A stretch of DNA of 64,000 nt from the NCBI GenBank assembly GCA_025617745.1, contig CM046864.1, positions 2,186,624-2,250,623 on the forward strand. The letters run 5' to 3'. This document shows, one piece after another, positions 61,901 through 64,000 of the stretch (the stretch's first letter is position 1; the number at the start of each line of letters is the position of its first letter). Source of the stretch: Heliocidaris erythrogramma (taxonomy: Eukaryota; Echinodermata; Echinoidea; Camarodonta; Echinometridae). The notes under the pieces are model-generated. The model did no database searches. It was not told the DNA's origin and saw nothing but the letters and a program-made list of their open reading frames with translations. The position numbers and the translations under genes are program-made.

Positions 61901-62787
61901 CTTACGCTGTTCATAAGAACGCCTTACGAACGGAAATTCGTACGGCGCTCTTATGAACGATTCTTCGCGTTGTAAGTCGTGCGTAAGGTGCTCGTAAGGC
62001 GTAAGCAGCTGCTTCAACCGCTCGATCTTCTTCTGAACCTTTGTGACGTACGAACGATGCATTCGTACAAATCTCACTGTTCGTACGACATATGAACAAC
62101 TATAGTGCATTTGCTCAGCGCACTTCACCCGCGTCCTATAACACGGGAAAACGTGCCACAGTTTGTGACACTATCCATAAAACCACACGATTGCTTTAAA
62201 ACAAATTGACCAGGCTGTGAATTTACAAACGGTCTACGAATGGTCTACGAATGCTGGTTTCGTACGGCATTCTTGAAAAGATCTTACGAAATGGTCTAAA
62301 AATTGTTCGTAGGGCGTTACTAGCAGTTCTTAATGGTATTTGTGATCGAAGCTTTAGTTAAACTGACTGGAGAGTGGAAAGTATAGAATAATGTTTTAGC
62401 GAATGTTTTAGTGCCATGGCAGAAATTCGAACCCCGTAGCAATTTGCCTGTTTGGTCATTGTTTCTGTCAGTGGTAGTCTTTTGAGATACGACTTTCCTA
62501 CGTGAACATGATTATTGTATTTAGAAACGAAATAAAGTAGGATTGCAATATTTAGTCATTAAACACTCTCTCCCCTGAATAGGTTGAGGAAGTTAAGATA
62601 TTAGTTATGGAATTGTAAGTATATAGCGTGTGTTGGAAAAGAACAAAAAAATGTAATCACGGAAAAAATATTTCGTATTCATCTTTATAAAGAAATGAAT
62701 CAGTTTTTTTTTAACAATTATATATATTTGTTTATTGTTTTCATTTTCCACTTCCCCCTCTTACAGGTGTCAGTTGAGCGCAACTAA
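250..62787 (+). CDS. Giant transmembrane mucin-like gene (3' part, 41 exons): cbEGF array - PTS - SEA - PTS - TM - tail
   Basis: Exons chosen by protein similarity and GT-AG sites join without a frame break: 31 cbEGF exons of 126 nt from 250 to 14738, then 15629-23455, 43539-43645, 48190-48406, 48774-48851, 50293-51183, 55056-55154, 55889-56033, 59594-59741, 61265-61327 and 62767-62787. The total is 13,502 nt; after the two bases that finish a split first codon, this is exactly 4,500 codons including TAA. The predicted product is a type I membrane glycoprotein. An EGF stalk and mucin domains face outside, a SEA module sits near the membrane, and one helix is followed by Arg-rich cytosolic sequence and a tail of about 85 residues. 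The start, signal peptide and promoter are upstream of the window. The independently recognised domains agree in phase, which is strong evidence that they belong to one gene. Exons I could not recognise may be missing, and no transcript was available. The family (membrane mucin) is clear; a named orthologue is not. Confidence 0.8.
8863..8988 (+). CDS. cbEGF exon 19, Leu to Phe variant
   Basis: Here agt ctc tgc has become agt ttc tgc, so the residue just before the second cysteine is Phe instead of Leu. All six cysteines, the Ca2+-ligand start and the splice sites are intact. The preceding intron carries tttcttttt in place of tttgttttt in the polypyrimidine tract, a mark shared only with the copy starting at 7906. 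Confidence 0.85.
11260..11385 (+). CDS. cbEGF exon 24, Asp to His variant
   Basis: The loop before the last cysteine reads N-T-H-N instead of N-T-D-N (gat to cat). The cysteines and the Ca2+-binding start are unchanged. This copy is the middle member of a three-unit block (10781, 11260, 11740) that is itself duplicated next door. Confidence 0.85.
12698..12823 (+). CDS. cbEGF exon 27, Ser-His variant
   Basis: The same loop reads N-S-H-N (aca to tca plus gat to cat). It shares the His change with the copy at 11260 and adds a further Thr to Ser change, so it arose after the three-unit block had been copied. The module is otherwise intact. Confidence 0.85.
14134..14259 (+). CDS. cbEGF exon 30, Ala to Ser variant
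   Basis: gct has become tct directly after the second cysteine (C-S-N-G-N-C instead of C-A-N-G-N-C). The preceding intron has tttatttatc in place of tttatttttc, shared with the copy at 9822. Confidence 0.85.
14739..15628. other. Intron between the cbEGF array and the mucin exon
   Basis: The first 160 bases are the standard repeat-unit intron. The sequence then becomes unique and AT-rich, and it ends in the acceptor ttctactgtag at 15628. Open frames of 136 and 87 codons lie here on either strand but show no family resemblance and no repeat of a coding pattern. I see no gene in it. Confidence 0.75.
15629..23455 (+). CDS. Giant mucin PTS exon (about 2,609 residues)
   Basis: One uninterrupted exon of 7,827 nt. 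The frame is open from the acceptor tactgtag|ct; the split first codon becomes GCT (Ala) when joined to the g left by a cbEGF exon. It stays open to the donor gacag|gtatt, again phase 1, and would otherwise run to a TAA at 23482-23484. The protein is built of decapeptide-like units around GPSTTPASTT (30 bp), with variants such as GSSATSASTT, GPPTAPASTK and GLLTTPDSTT. It is almost only Thr, Ser, Pro, Ala and Gly; I see no cysteine and few aromatic or charged residues. Sequons of the N-N-S and N-T-T type recur. This composition is that of a mucin PTS domain, heavily O-glycosylated and extended outside the cell. Higher-order copies of 918 bp and about 2.1 kb sit on the basic unit. There is no in-frame ATG at the 5' side, so it is an internal exon. 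Confidence 0.9.
17281..23220 (+). repeat. Nested higher-order repeats in the mucin exon (30 bp, 918 bp, about 2.1 kb)
   Basis: Landmarks such as actcatcatagtaccaca fall 918 bp apart (near 17590, 18508, 19426, and again 21370, 22288), giving a 306-residue period. A longer copy is also present: the stretch ending tattacggcacca near 21123 recurs near 23220, 2,097 bp away. The upstream member lacks 153 bp (51 codons) at about 20281, because before that point the offset is 1,944. Every length is a multiple of three, so frame is kept. Confidence 0.85.
23637..23703 (+). repeat. T-rich (ttttg)n tract ending in poly-G
   Basis: A run of gttttgttttt-type repeats is followed by about ten G. It is one of several intronic homopolymer G or C tracts in this gene. 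Confidence 0.8.
24135..25340. mobile_element. Foldback element with arms of about 300 bp around a palindromic 30-mer array
   Basis: The left arm (from aagtgtagcatgattgatta at about 24135) and the right arm (ending gctacactt at about 25340) are near-perfect reverse complements for about 300 bp. Both contain tcaagttcacaaagtg and the cttcatcaactactgc junction. Between and within the arms runs a tandem array of about 30 bp, in which gatttcgttacgaaatc alternates with acctgcagtagtt. The 17-mer is itself a palindrome around one central base. I see no transposase, so this is a non-autonomous foldback or TIR element carrying an internal satellite. The target-site duplication is not clear (ggcgcc left, gttgcacc right). 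Most small frames across it come from the repeat. Confidence 0.8.
25867..26537. mobile_element. TIR element (MITE-like), ends tatgtgacccg
   Basis: A left end reading tatgtgacccgacgcctcaa and a right end that is its reverse complement (about 36 bp, 2-3 mismatches, including cctacaataagtcgc) bound about 670 bp of non-coding DNA. It sits in a GAAA-rich tract with TA at both junctions. Single ends starting tatgtgacccg also occur at about 28086 and 56812, so this is a dispersed family. Confidence 0.75.
26546..26702 (+). repeat. Purine-rich (gaaa)n simple-sequence tract
   Basis: Almost only A and G for about 150 bp, with gaaagaaa periodicity. A similar shorter stretch lies just left of the adjoining TIR element, at 25808-25866. 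Confidence 0.8.
26707..26787. mobile_element. 80-bp hairpin repeat with ttaaccc ends, copy 1
   Basis: Starts ttaacccatagactacgg and ends in the approximate reverse complement, tagtcaacgggttaa. A homologous copy in the opposite orientation lies at 58008-58085; the shared core includes gactcctgt and cctatgaga. It is small enough to be a mini-MITE. Confidence 0.65.
27502..27933. mobile_element. TIR element of about 430 bp, ends aataagcgagttcgtaat
   Basis: The 18-bp left end at 27502-27519 recurs as an exact reverse complement near 27916-27933. Beyond it the arms diverge, with catgagca shared further in. The interior is AT-rich with no coding pattern. It is probably a non-autonomous DNA transposon. 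Confidence 0.65.
28086..28420. repeat. Dispersed repeat end (tatgtgacccgggaccac) with internal inverted repeat
   Basis: The start matches the tatgtgacccg end family. Inside, agacctgtttactaatttt near 28194 recurs inverted (aattagtaaacaggtct) near 28387. No matching far end was found, so the boundaries are uncertain. Confidence 0.45.
28437..28662 (+). repeat. C-rich minisatellite, ccccggacaacta type, left block
   Basis: Units of 13-16 bp around ccccctggacaacta and ccccaggacaacta. The array is interrupted by the TIR element at 28675-28997 and resumes beyond it, so it predates that insertion. Confidence 0.85.
28675..28997. mobile_element. TIR element with internal tRNA-like promoter, copy 1
   Basis: Ends aaccaagcctaggcaga and tctgcctaggcttggtt are a perfect 17-bp inverted pair. 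Inside, on the plus strand, tggcgcaatcgg at 28811 resembles a pol III A box, and gtttgaacc at 28857 a B box one base off gttcgaacc. The second copy is at 46208-46564. The combination of DNA-transposon ends with a tRNA-like core is unusual. It sits inside the minisatellite. Confidence 0.75.
29012..29362 (+). repeat. C-rich minisatellite, right block
   Basis: Continuation of the ccccggacaacta array on the far side of the inserted TIR element, with more than 20 imperfect units, several carrying ctaggacaactac. Open frames across it are repeat artefacts. Confidence 0.85.
29497..29862. repeat. Dispersed repeat of about 360 bp, copy 1
   Basis: Runs from aaagatcacattacaagaaa to ctagcgtcagtcttaa. It matches 44172-44496 closely, including gagctcctcgaacgctgctg and cctgtctaagcagacgatgt. 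It is non-coding and its type is unknown; a SINE, MITE or LTR piece is possible. Confidence 0.75.
30125..30234 (+). mobile_element. Penelope-like element terminal fragment
   Basis: Matches, in reverse complement, the end segment 38700-38812 of the Penelope-like element. Shared words are gccagagcattctgaccgg and the stretch ending caccatgcaaacct. It begins with gtcgtcaggagaatgag, which is inverted relative to the full element, as if a 17-base terminal piece had flipped. The empty-site sequence is visible in the neighbouring duplicate. Confidence 0.65.
30936..33395 (-). mobile_element. 5'-truncated L2/CR1-type non-LTR retrotransposon
   Basis: About 2.46 kb, antisense to the mucin gene, inserted in the second copy of a local duplication whose intact twin shows the empty site. 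The element's 3' end (low coordinates) is an (ata/aat)n microsatellite followed by tttatatagcgctttatac, the usual kind of tail for this class. The 5' end is lost: the frame opens only at the last endonuclease motif. Coding is described under 31146-33378. Confidence 0.85.
31146..33378 (-). pseudogene. LINE ORF2 remnant: endonuclease tail plus reverse transcriptase, one frameshift
   Basis: A frame of 680 codons (33378 down to 31336) starts with SSLPSDHSAIV, the C-terminal SDH motif of an APE-type endonuclease. It continues through reverse transcriptase blocks: HSTETAL, LLDYTAAFDTIDH, GVPQGSVVGPLLF and the catalytic MYADDTQ. The frame then shifts near 31350-31380, and the typical C-terminus (YGDRAFSVIAPCLWNRLPS ... 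FKTSLKTHLFNA) follows in another frame to a stop near 31146. The missing N-terminal endonuclease and the frameshift make it non-autonomous, but decay is slight, so insertion is fairly recent. Assignment to L2 within the CR1/L2/Rex group rests on motif style. Confidence 0.85.
33533..36180. other. Intron stretch without recognisable features
   Basis: AT-rich intron. The small frames on either strand (up to about 136 codons at 35122-35532) are low-complexity or lack any domain pattern. No inverted repeat or tandem repeat stands out. Confidence 0.5.
36187..36610. repeat. Duplicated segment with perfect hairpin and part of a tRNA-like sequence
   Basis: agtaaatgaagaagcttgat begins two copies (36187 and 36463). 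In the second, aggcattttactcccagtg near 36512 folds onto its exact complement ending near 36596, leaving a loop that holds cttgtgtttttcattacag. Between the copies, the minus strand at about 36310-36380 reads gcctggtggttaagtcgct, which resembles a tRNA A-box region. No B box follows, so a SINE relic is only possible. Confidence 0.6.
36762..36778 (+). repeat. Poly-G tract
   Basis: About 17 consecutive G in AT-rich intron, followed by ctgctacg. Confidence 0.9.
36884..37076 (+). repeat. Dispersed repeat with perfect DR1 motif (tgacctttgacct)
   Basis: Contains tgacctttgacct near 36888, which is the reverse complement of two AGGTCA half-sites one base apart. Further on come gacggacggacg and a short hairpin around ggtaccacctacggtgggc flanked by gcctcc and ggaggc. 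I recognise the layout as that of a common invertebrate interspersed repeat but cannot name the family. Confidence 0.55.
37320..37339 (+). repeat. Poly-C tract
   Basis: About 20 consecutive C. Confidence 0.9.
37586..37614 (+). repeat. Poly-G tract
   Basis: About 29 bases of G with one A interruption, directly after a T-rich run. Confidence 0.9.
37684..38350 (-). repeat. G-rich minisatellite, inverted copy of the 28.4-29.4 kb array
   Basis: About 45 units of 13-16 bp around gggggtagttgtcc. The reverse complement is the ccccggacaacta unit of the earlier array, so the intron carries two long blocks of the same minisatellite in opposite orientation about 8.5 kb apart. Confidence 0.9.
38777..38804 (-). 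ncRNA. Possible degenerate hammerhead-ribozyme core in the Penelope-like end
   Basis: On the minus strand, ctgacga is followed by a hairpin-forming 20-mer, cggccagagcattctgaccg, with one mismatch in its stem and a gcat loop. Then comes gaacgt where an active core would have gaaac. Penelope-like elements are known to carry hammerhead motifs of this layout. The altered core base suggests loss of activity. Confidence 0.35.
39392..39697 (-). pseudogene. GIY-YIG endonuclease domain of the Penelope-like element
   Basis: A frame of 101 codons with IPCSCGQVYMGETGRDIKSR, where the second half of the GIY-YIG signature appears as VYMGET followed by the conserved Arg. Downstream are IKEHR and an ATLDHQIYWEDTKLV block, ending LFKK. 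It follows the reverse transcriptase, from which it is separated by frameshifts. The domain itself looks intact. Confidence 0.85.
40000..41216 (-). pseudogene. Penelope-like reverse transcriptase, frameshifted
   Basis: Reading down from 41216, one frame gives the N-terminal region (MAPSKIDSAELIQNIEPSLR, ILSADKGNATVVMDRTDY). A second frame carries FFGLPKI and a third FDVDSLFTSIPIQEA. Another carries SEGAPMGSPLSPVIANLFME and the catalytic LRYVDDTFVI, ending NNNSLPFL. These are Penelope RT blocks in order, spread over at least three frames, so the gene is inactivated. The catalytic YVDD is still present. Confidence 0.85.
42236..42412 (+). repeat. Pyrimidine-rich (ttttcctttc)n tract
   Basis: Nearly 180 bp of C and T only. 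The opposite strand gives a Lys/Arg/Glu-rich frame that is a simple-sequence artefact. Confidence 0.85.
42432..42875. repeat. Two-copy repeat of about 210 bp with inverted ends
   Basis: Blocks containing aacacccaggtgctcatcgg (about 42543) and aacacccaggttctcatcgg (about 42740) are tandem copies. The second is bounded by tgtccctgtattaaagagt and its reverse complement near 42835, so it can fold as one long hairpin. It is probably a MITE-like element. Confidence 0.6.
43088..43108 (+). repeat. Poly-G tract
   Basis: About 20 consecutive G with one T near its end. Confidence 0.9.
43539..43645 (+). CDS. SEA domain exon, first half
   Basis: 107 nt, acceptor tactttcag|at, donor gtct|gtgagt (consensus). 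Phase 1 in, phase 0 out. It encodes, after the split Asp, VVINAAITLNTPYVSELSNQ and then TSTAFKSLAEAVYRS. This is the N-terminal strand and first helix of a SEA domain: hydrophobic strand, P-Y-x-x-x-L, S-x-x-F-x-x-L, then x-V-Y. SEA modules sit near the membrane in mucins and often break and rejoin without covalent linkage. It completes only with the exon at 48190. Confidence 0.85.
44172..44496. repeat. Dispersed repeat of about 360 bp, copy 2
   Basis: Second copy of the repeat at 29497-29862, same orientation, with a few substitutions and short deletions. It starts aaagatcacattgcaagaaa and ends ctagcgtcagtcttaa. Confidence 0.75.
45741..45935 (+). pseudogene. Acidic low-complexity ORF with in-frame stop
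   Basis: From an ATG at 45741 the frame reads MASVVIEEDQDDLLMDCE, then TAA at 45795. It continues in frame as a strongly acidic Glu/Asp/Ser stretch to about 45930, where it meets the antisense LINE fragment. Acidic N-termini of this kind start some transposases and some nuclear proteins. Without further homology I cannot say which. It is probably the broken 5' piece of a mobile-element gene or a retrocopy. Confidence 0.4.
45940..46201 (-). pseudogene. Retrotransposon C-terminal fragment
   Basis: The minus-strand frame from 46201 codes RPDVGIWSPTAKRAILIELT, then LPDEAVMQRAHDRKARKYEE. This resembles the C-terminal region after reverse transcriptase in some marine-invertebrate non-LTR elements (IELT ... 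E ... R.A...K..KYEEL). Both sides are truncated: the acidic frame abuts at about 45940, and the TIR element begins at 46208. Confidence 0.5.
46208..46564. mobile_element. TIR element with internal tRNA-like promoter, copy 2
   Basis: Ends gcgtctttttttttgtaacc and the matching inverted end around ggttacaaaaaaaaaagacgc give arms of at least 38 bp including aaccaagcctaggcaga. The A box tggcgcaatcgg at 46361 and the B box gttcgaacc at 46407 are both perfect, and ccagtcctctcttggtg between them could form an arm. About 90% alike to copy 1 by eye. No coding capacity. Confidence 0.8.
46697..46734 (+). repeat. (ta)n microsatellite
   Basis: About 19 TA dinucleotides directly upstream of a palindromic element; another (ta)n follows it at 46849-46895. 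Confidence 0.95.
46750..46848. mobile_element. 95-bp palindromic element between two (ta)n runs
   Basis: gggcgtagacacgc at the left pairs with gcgtgttcgtacctacgcc at the right, and ttgttagt plus gggggatgat pair across a short loop near 46797. With TA repeats on both sides, it looks like a tiny TA-targeting MITE. Confidence 0.65.
46849..46926 (+). repeat. (ta)n followed by (gt)n microsatellite
   Basis: An (at)n run of about 45 bp passes directly into about 14 GT dinucleotides. Confidence 0.95.
48190..48406 (+). CDS. SEA domain exon, second half
   Basis: 217 nt, acceptor tttttccaaacag, donor catttg|gtatgg; phase 0 in, phase 1 out. It encodes LREMLGPLGESVGHILLRF followed by RNSSTTVIADIEMIIPANTT, then a helix (SQAETIMSSVQDIF) and a last strand (GNIITLSAF). 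This is the central beta hairpin, second helix and final strand of SEA. At the autoproteolysis site, where mucins usually have G-S-V-V-V, this domain has S-S-T-T-V: the Ser is kept but the preceding Gly is lost, so self-cleavage is doubtful. Earlier ATGs in the same open frame lie in the intron and are not starts. Continuing past the donor, the frame would stop at a TAA ending 48465. Confidence 0.85.
48774..48851 (+). CDS. Short Ser/Thr-rich linker exon
   Basis: 78 nt, phase 1-1, acceptor gattgcttacag, donor acgacgg|gtaact. Joined to the SEA exon it reads V-SLINRTAESTTTFPVTQSPTSILTT. The Thr/Ser/Pro content and an N-R-T sequon fit a glycosylated linker between SEA and the second mucin domain. 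It was chosen because only this acceptor gives a mucin-like frame and matching phases; the nearer aaacag would need phase 2. Confidence 0.65.
48852..50292. other. Intron with (tc)n tract
   Basis: Contains a (ct)n run at 48961-48988 and long pyrimidine-rich stretches to about 49400, then unique AT-rich sequence. No coding or mobile element is recognised. Confidence 0.7.
50293..51183 (+). CDS. Second mucin (Thr-rich PTS) exon, about 297 residues
   Basis: 891 nt, phase 1-1, acceptor attgttactatag|ca, donor aatg|gtacgt. It codes imperfect hexapeptides (ATTGTT, TTGTTT) that degrade toward the 3' side into two 75-residue copies containing FTDTTST..I.ETTGM and EGTTGM. It is cysteine-free and about half Thr, so it is expected to be densely O-glycosylated, between SEA and membrane. 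The donor lies in the second copy at the same place as an identical gatg|gtacgt in the first copy (exon end 50958), also phase 1. Use of that site would drop exactly 75 residues. Read-through would stop at 51312-51314 and make a protein without membrane anchor. Confidence 0.8.
51485..52665 (+). repeat. Tandem repeat of about 150 bp with DR1-like motifs, 7-8 copies
   Basis: Words such as ggcagcatcaccaaaa, ccaagatacatctccat, aaaatttgaa.gaaatccgt and gagaaatgtg recur every 149-158 bp (near 51552, 51936, 52084, 52235, 52391, 52547). Several units carry tgacctttgaccct or a near variant. Weak frames across it are repeat artefacts. Confidence 0.8.
53385..54960 (-). pseudogene. Degenerate CR1/Jockey-type LINE reverse transcriptase relic
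   Basis: Read from high to low coordinates: FKNKKSPGFDNITNELLKNI (54898 side), then GLFLDFSKAFDTINHDILFY near 54460, a YADD catalytic box in LYADDSSVFF near 54200, and a C-terminal region from 53762 (QKRAIRIIF ... PLFYERRILKV ... NYPTRQAF). The frames are broken many times by stops and indels, so it is much older than the L2-type copy at 31 kb. It also lies antisense to the mucin gene. Confidence 0.75.
55056..55154 (+). CDS. Juxtamembrane extracellular exon
   Basis: 99 nt, phase 1-1, acceptor cctigctttttcag-type (accttgctttttcag, strong pyrimidine tract), donor cagg|gtttgt. It codes VSPNLSDLIASGTTTDSVSE and then SWSAPPEGTNVRQ: Ser/Thr-rich, acidic and without cysteine. It joins directly to the transmembrane exon in phase. 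The frame continues 13 codons into the intron to a stop, which supports an exon end here. Confidence 0.75.
55155..55888. other. Short intron before the transmembrane exon
   Basis: 734 bp of AT-rich sequence ending tgcttattttcttttcag. No element is recognised. Confidence 0.75.
55889..56033 (+). CDS. Transmembrane exon
   Basis: 145 nt, acceptor ttattttcttttcag, consensus donor cat|gtgagt; phase 1 in, phase 2 out. It codes EEGGVSVGAIIGVALGVFGF, then VLIFICCSCCFFMLGVRVRR and RRRNKVLL. This is a hydrophobic helix of about 25-28 residues with a small-residue G-xxx-G face, followed by cysteines (CCSCC, plausible palmitoylation) and then six Arg among eight residues. By the positive-inside rule the Arg-rich side is cytosolic, so the protein is type I with the mucin and EGF parts outside. 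If the donor were missed, a TGA would follow at once. Confidence 0.88.
57855..57874 (+). repeat. Poly-G tract
   Basis: About 19 consecutive G, followed by a purine-rich (ggaaa)n stretch to about 57965. Confidence 0.9.
58008..58085. mobile_element. 80-bp hairpin repeat with ttaaccc ends, copy 2
   Basis: Reverse-complement homologue of 26707-26787: starts gttaacccgttaaccactga and ends tagtctaagggttaat, with cctatgaga and gctcctgt on the minus strand. Confidence 0.65.
58085..58830 (+). repeat. Tandem repeat of about 250 bp, three copies
   Basis: tattcgggcaa, gcgtccccctt, cgaggattttcaaagttcc and ccagaatatccacat recur near 58085, 58326 and 58590. Copies differ by 10% or more and by short indels, so this array is older than the cbEGF array. 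Confidence 0.8.
59138..59280. mobile_element. 140-bp inverted repeat (hairpin element)
   Basis: agaaaatggacctacaattt at the left and its exact complement at the right continue for about 55 bp with few mismatches around a short centre near 59205. This is typical of a small foldback or MITE. Confidence 0.7.
59594..59741 (+). CDS. Cytoplasmic tail exon 1
   Basis: 148 nt, acceptor ttcatgacttacag|c, donor acatcg|gtaata; phase 2 in, phase 0 out. It codes, after the split Ile, VNRRFYESKTWSDTDLLEER and RHAVGQALHRIRGDGQSYLG, then DFDQETGTS. It is hydrophilic with candidate phosphorylation sites (Tyr in RFYES and QSYLG, Ser in SDTD). The phase matches the transmembrane exon exactly. An alternative acceptor ggaaag at 59569 is also in phase and would add eight residues but lacks a pyrimidine tract. 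A (gt)n-like run follows in the intron. Confidence 0.75.
59742..61264. other. Intron within the cytoplasmic tail
   Basis: Starts gtaata and ends tctccccaatcaaacag. It contains poly-A at about 60222 and poly-C at about 60685. No coding pattern. Confidence 0.7.
61265..61327 (+). CDS. Cytoplasmic tail exon 2
   Basis: 63 nt, phase 0-0, acceptor tctccccaatcaaacag, perfect donor gaatca|gtaagt. It codes DLTHHGSYNFITPYLVDGNE plus Ser, with two Tyr in possible signalling contexts (GSYNF, TPYLV). Frame and phase fit the exons on both sides. The in-frame sequence upstream is intron. Confidence 0.72.
61605..62337. mobile_element. TIR element of about 730 bp with 95-bp arms and tacgaac motifs
   Basis: The left arm starts about cacaaacaccattaaggac and the right arm is its reverse complement. 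Both contain ttagaccatttcgtaagatc and gccgtacgaaacc at the same spacing over about 95 bp. The interior is crowded with short ttcgtac/gtacgaa palindromes. No transposase frame is convincing, so it is a non-autonomous DNA element, inside the intron 61328-62766. Confidence 0.75.
62767..62787 (+). CDS. Terminal coding exon of the mucin gene
   Basis: A strong acceptor (cacttccccctcttacag) is followed in phase 0 by six codons, VSVERN, and TAA at 62785-62787. The short coding part ends the cytoplasmic tail. It is supported by the phase match and the excellent acceptor rather than by homology, so a different last exon is possible. Confidence 0.6.
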   Translation: MSVERN

Positions 62788-64000
62788 ACACAAGCTGGCT
62801 GCTCTAATTATGATTAATTCGCATTATGCATCACTCTGTCGGTGAACACCTTCAATAACTTTTAACAACTCATGGGGAACATATTTATCAGGGTTTTGCG
62901 CTGCAATTGCAGTTGCCAAGTTAATGTAACTAATTTTCCTATAGCCCCTTGTTCACATATTTGAAACCCAAAAGTTGAACATCCCACGTCTCTGATGTTT
63001 TATGTACAAATAGTAAAATTATGCTTCCTCACCGTCAATCATAACAATAATGATAAAAATAATTATGAAATGACAGTTATACAATAATAATATTTATAAT
63101 AATAATGCTTTATATAGCTCTTAATACTTATAAAAAGTTCCTTTTAACTTAATATAACAAAATAACAGCAATCGTGATATGCAGAAGTTACAGGTATGTA
63201 CTGCATCCTTGTTTTGCACTAACACCAGGGAGCTCAAGGTACAAAATTCCAAAATCTTCCTCGCCCATTAGTTTGATAGGTCGCATTGCTTAATTTCGGC
63301 AGGTAAGATGAAGGTTTGTACTTCCTTTTCAGGAAAAATATAACTATCTGTCTGGCATTTAGATTTTACGATTTGACCGACTAGTTCGATGAAAAACAAA
63401 TGGAATTTCTTCTAAAAGTGTCCAGTTTTCATTGGAGGTCAACTTTAGTTCTGGTAGTGGGAAATATATTTTATAGTGTTTATATATTTTCGTACTTTAT
63501 ATCGTATATAGTTTTGTTATATTTATATATGGAACGATAAATATTCCTTGTAAACCATAATAGAAGTTAATAACTATGTCGTTAATAAATCTTCATAATG
63601 TATAACCAAGCTTTGTACAGATGCTAAAAGTGTCCAGTTTTCATTGGAGGTCAACTTTAGTTCTGGTAGTGGGAAATATTTTTTATAGTGTTTATATATT
63701 TTCGTACTTTATATCGTATATAGTTTTGTTATATTTATATATGGAACGATAAATATTTCTTGTAAACCATAATAGAAGTTAATAACTATGTCGTTAATAA
63801 ATCTTCATAATGTATAACCAAGCATTGTACAGATGCTAAAAGTGTCCAGTTTTCATTGGAGGTCAACTTTAGTTCTGGTAGTGGGAAATATATTTTATAG
63901 TGTTTATATATTTTCGTACTTTATATCGTATATAGTTTTGTTATATTTATATATGGAACGATTAATATTCCTTGTAAACCATAATAGAAGTTAATAACTA
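62788..64000 (+). other. Probable 3' UTR and downstream sequence
   Basis: AT-rich and non-coding. The first AATAAA I see after the stop is at 63584-63589, with another at 63796-63801 in the next repeat unit. Either could serve as a poly(A) signal; cleavage sites are not determinable. (aat)n-like sequence lies at 63040-63120. Confidence 0.5.
63412..64000 (+). repeat. 212-bp tandem repeat, at least 2.8 copies, running off the window
   Basis: gtgtccagttttcattggag recurs at about 63419, 63631 and 63843. Copies are about 98% identical and each full unit carries an AATAAA. The array continues beyond the right edge. Confidence 0.92.

Overview
This is an animal (metazoan) genomic window, AT-rich, with GT-AG introns, abundant microsatellites, MITE-like elements, an L2/CR1-type LINE and a Penelope-like element. 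The repeat landscape and the EGF/mucin/SEA architecture suggest a marine invertebrate deuterostome, perhaps an echinoderm. That placement is inference; nothing in the window fixes the species.

The central result is that almost the whole window reads as ONE plus-strand gene: the 3' part of a very large membrane-anchored mucin. I can chain 41 exons that stay in frame from 250 to a stop at 62785-62787, giving 4,499 residues plus the stop. Exons in order: (1) 31 near-identical exons of 126 nt (250-14738), each a complete calcium-binding EGF module, on a tandem repeat of about 479 bp that also duplicates the intron; (2) one giant 7,827-nt exon (15629-23455) coding about 2,609 residues of cysteine-free Pro/Thr/Ser mucin repeats; (3) a SEA domain split over two exons (43539-43645 and 48190-48406); (4) a short Ser/Thr linker exon (48774-48851); (5) a second Thr-rich mucin exon (50293-51183); (6) a juxtamembrane exon (55056-55154); (7) a transmembrane exon (55889-56033); (8) three cytoplasmic-tail exons (59594-59741, 61265-61327, 62767-62787). 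Introns are phase 1 throughout the ectodomain except inside the SEA domain (phase 0), and become phase 2 and then 0 in the tail. The signal peptide, promoter and first exons lie upstream of base 1.

The introns are full of mobile DNA. The 20-kb intron 23456-43538 holds a foldback element built of palindromic 30-mers, several terminal-inverted-repeat elements, a C/G-rich minisatellite present in both orientations, a tandem duplication interrupted by an L2-like LINE, and a Penelope-like element with a readable 14-bp target-site duplication. Later introns hold a TIR element with a tRNA-like promoter, a LINE relic, a tandem repeat of about 150 bp carrying DR1-like motifs, a repeat of about 250 bp, and a 95-bp-arm TIR element. 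All four reverse-transcriptase-type remnants lie antisense to the mucin gene.

Together the parts predict a cell-surface glycoprotein: a Ca2+-stiffened EGF stalk, a long O-glycosylated bottlebrush, a SEA module near the membrane, one membrane span and a short tail. The order EGF array - PTS - SEA - PTS - TM, and the near-identity of the repeats including introns, are the most unusual aspects.
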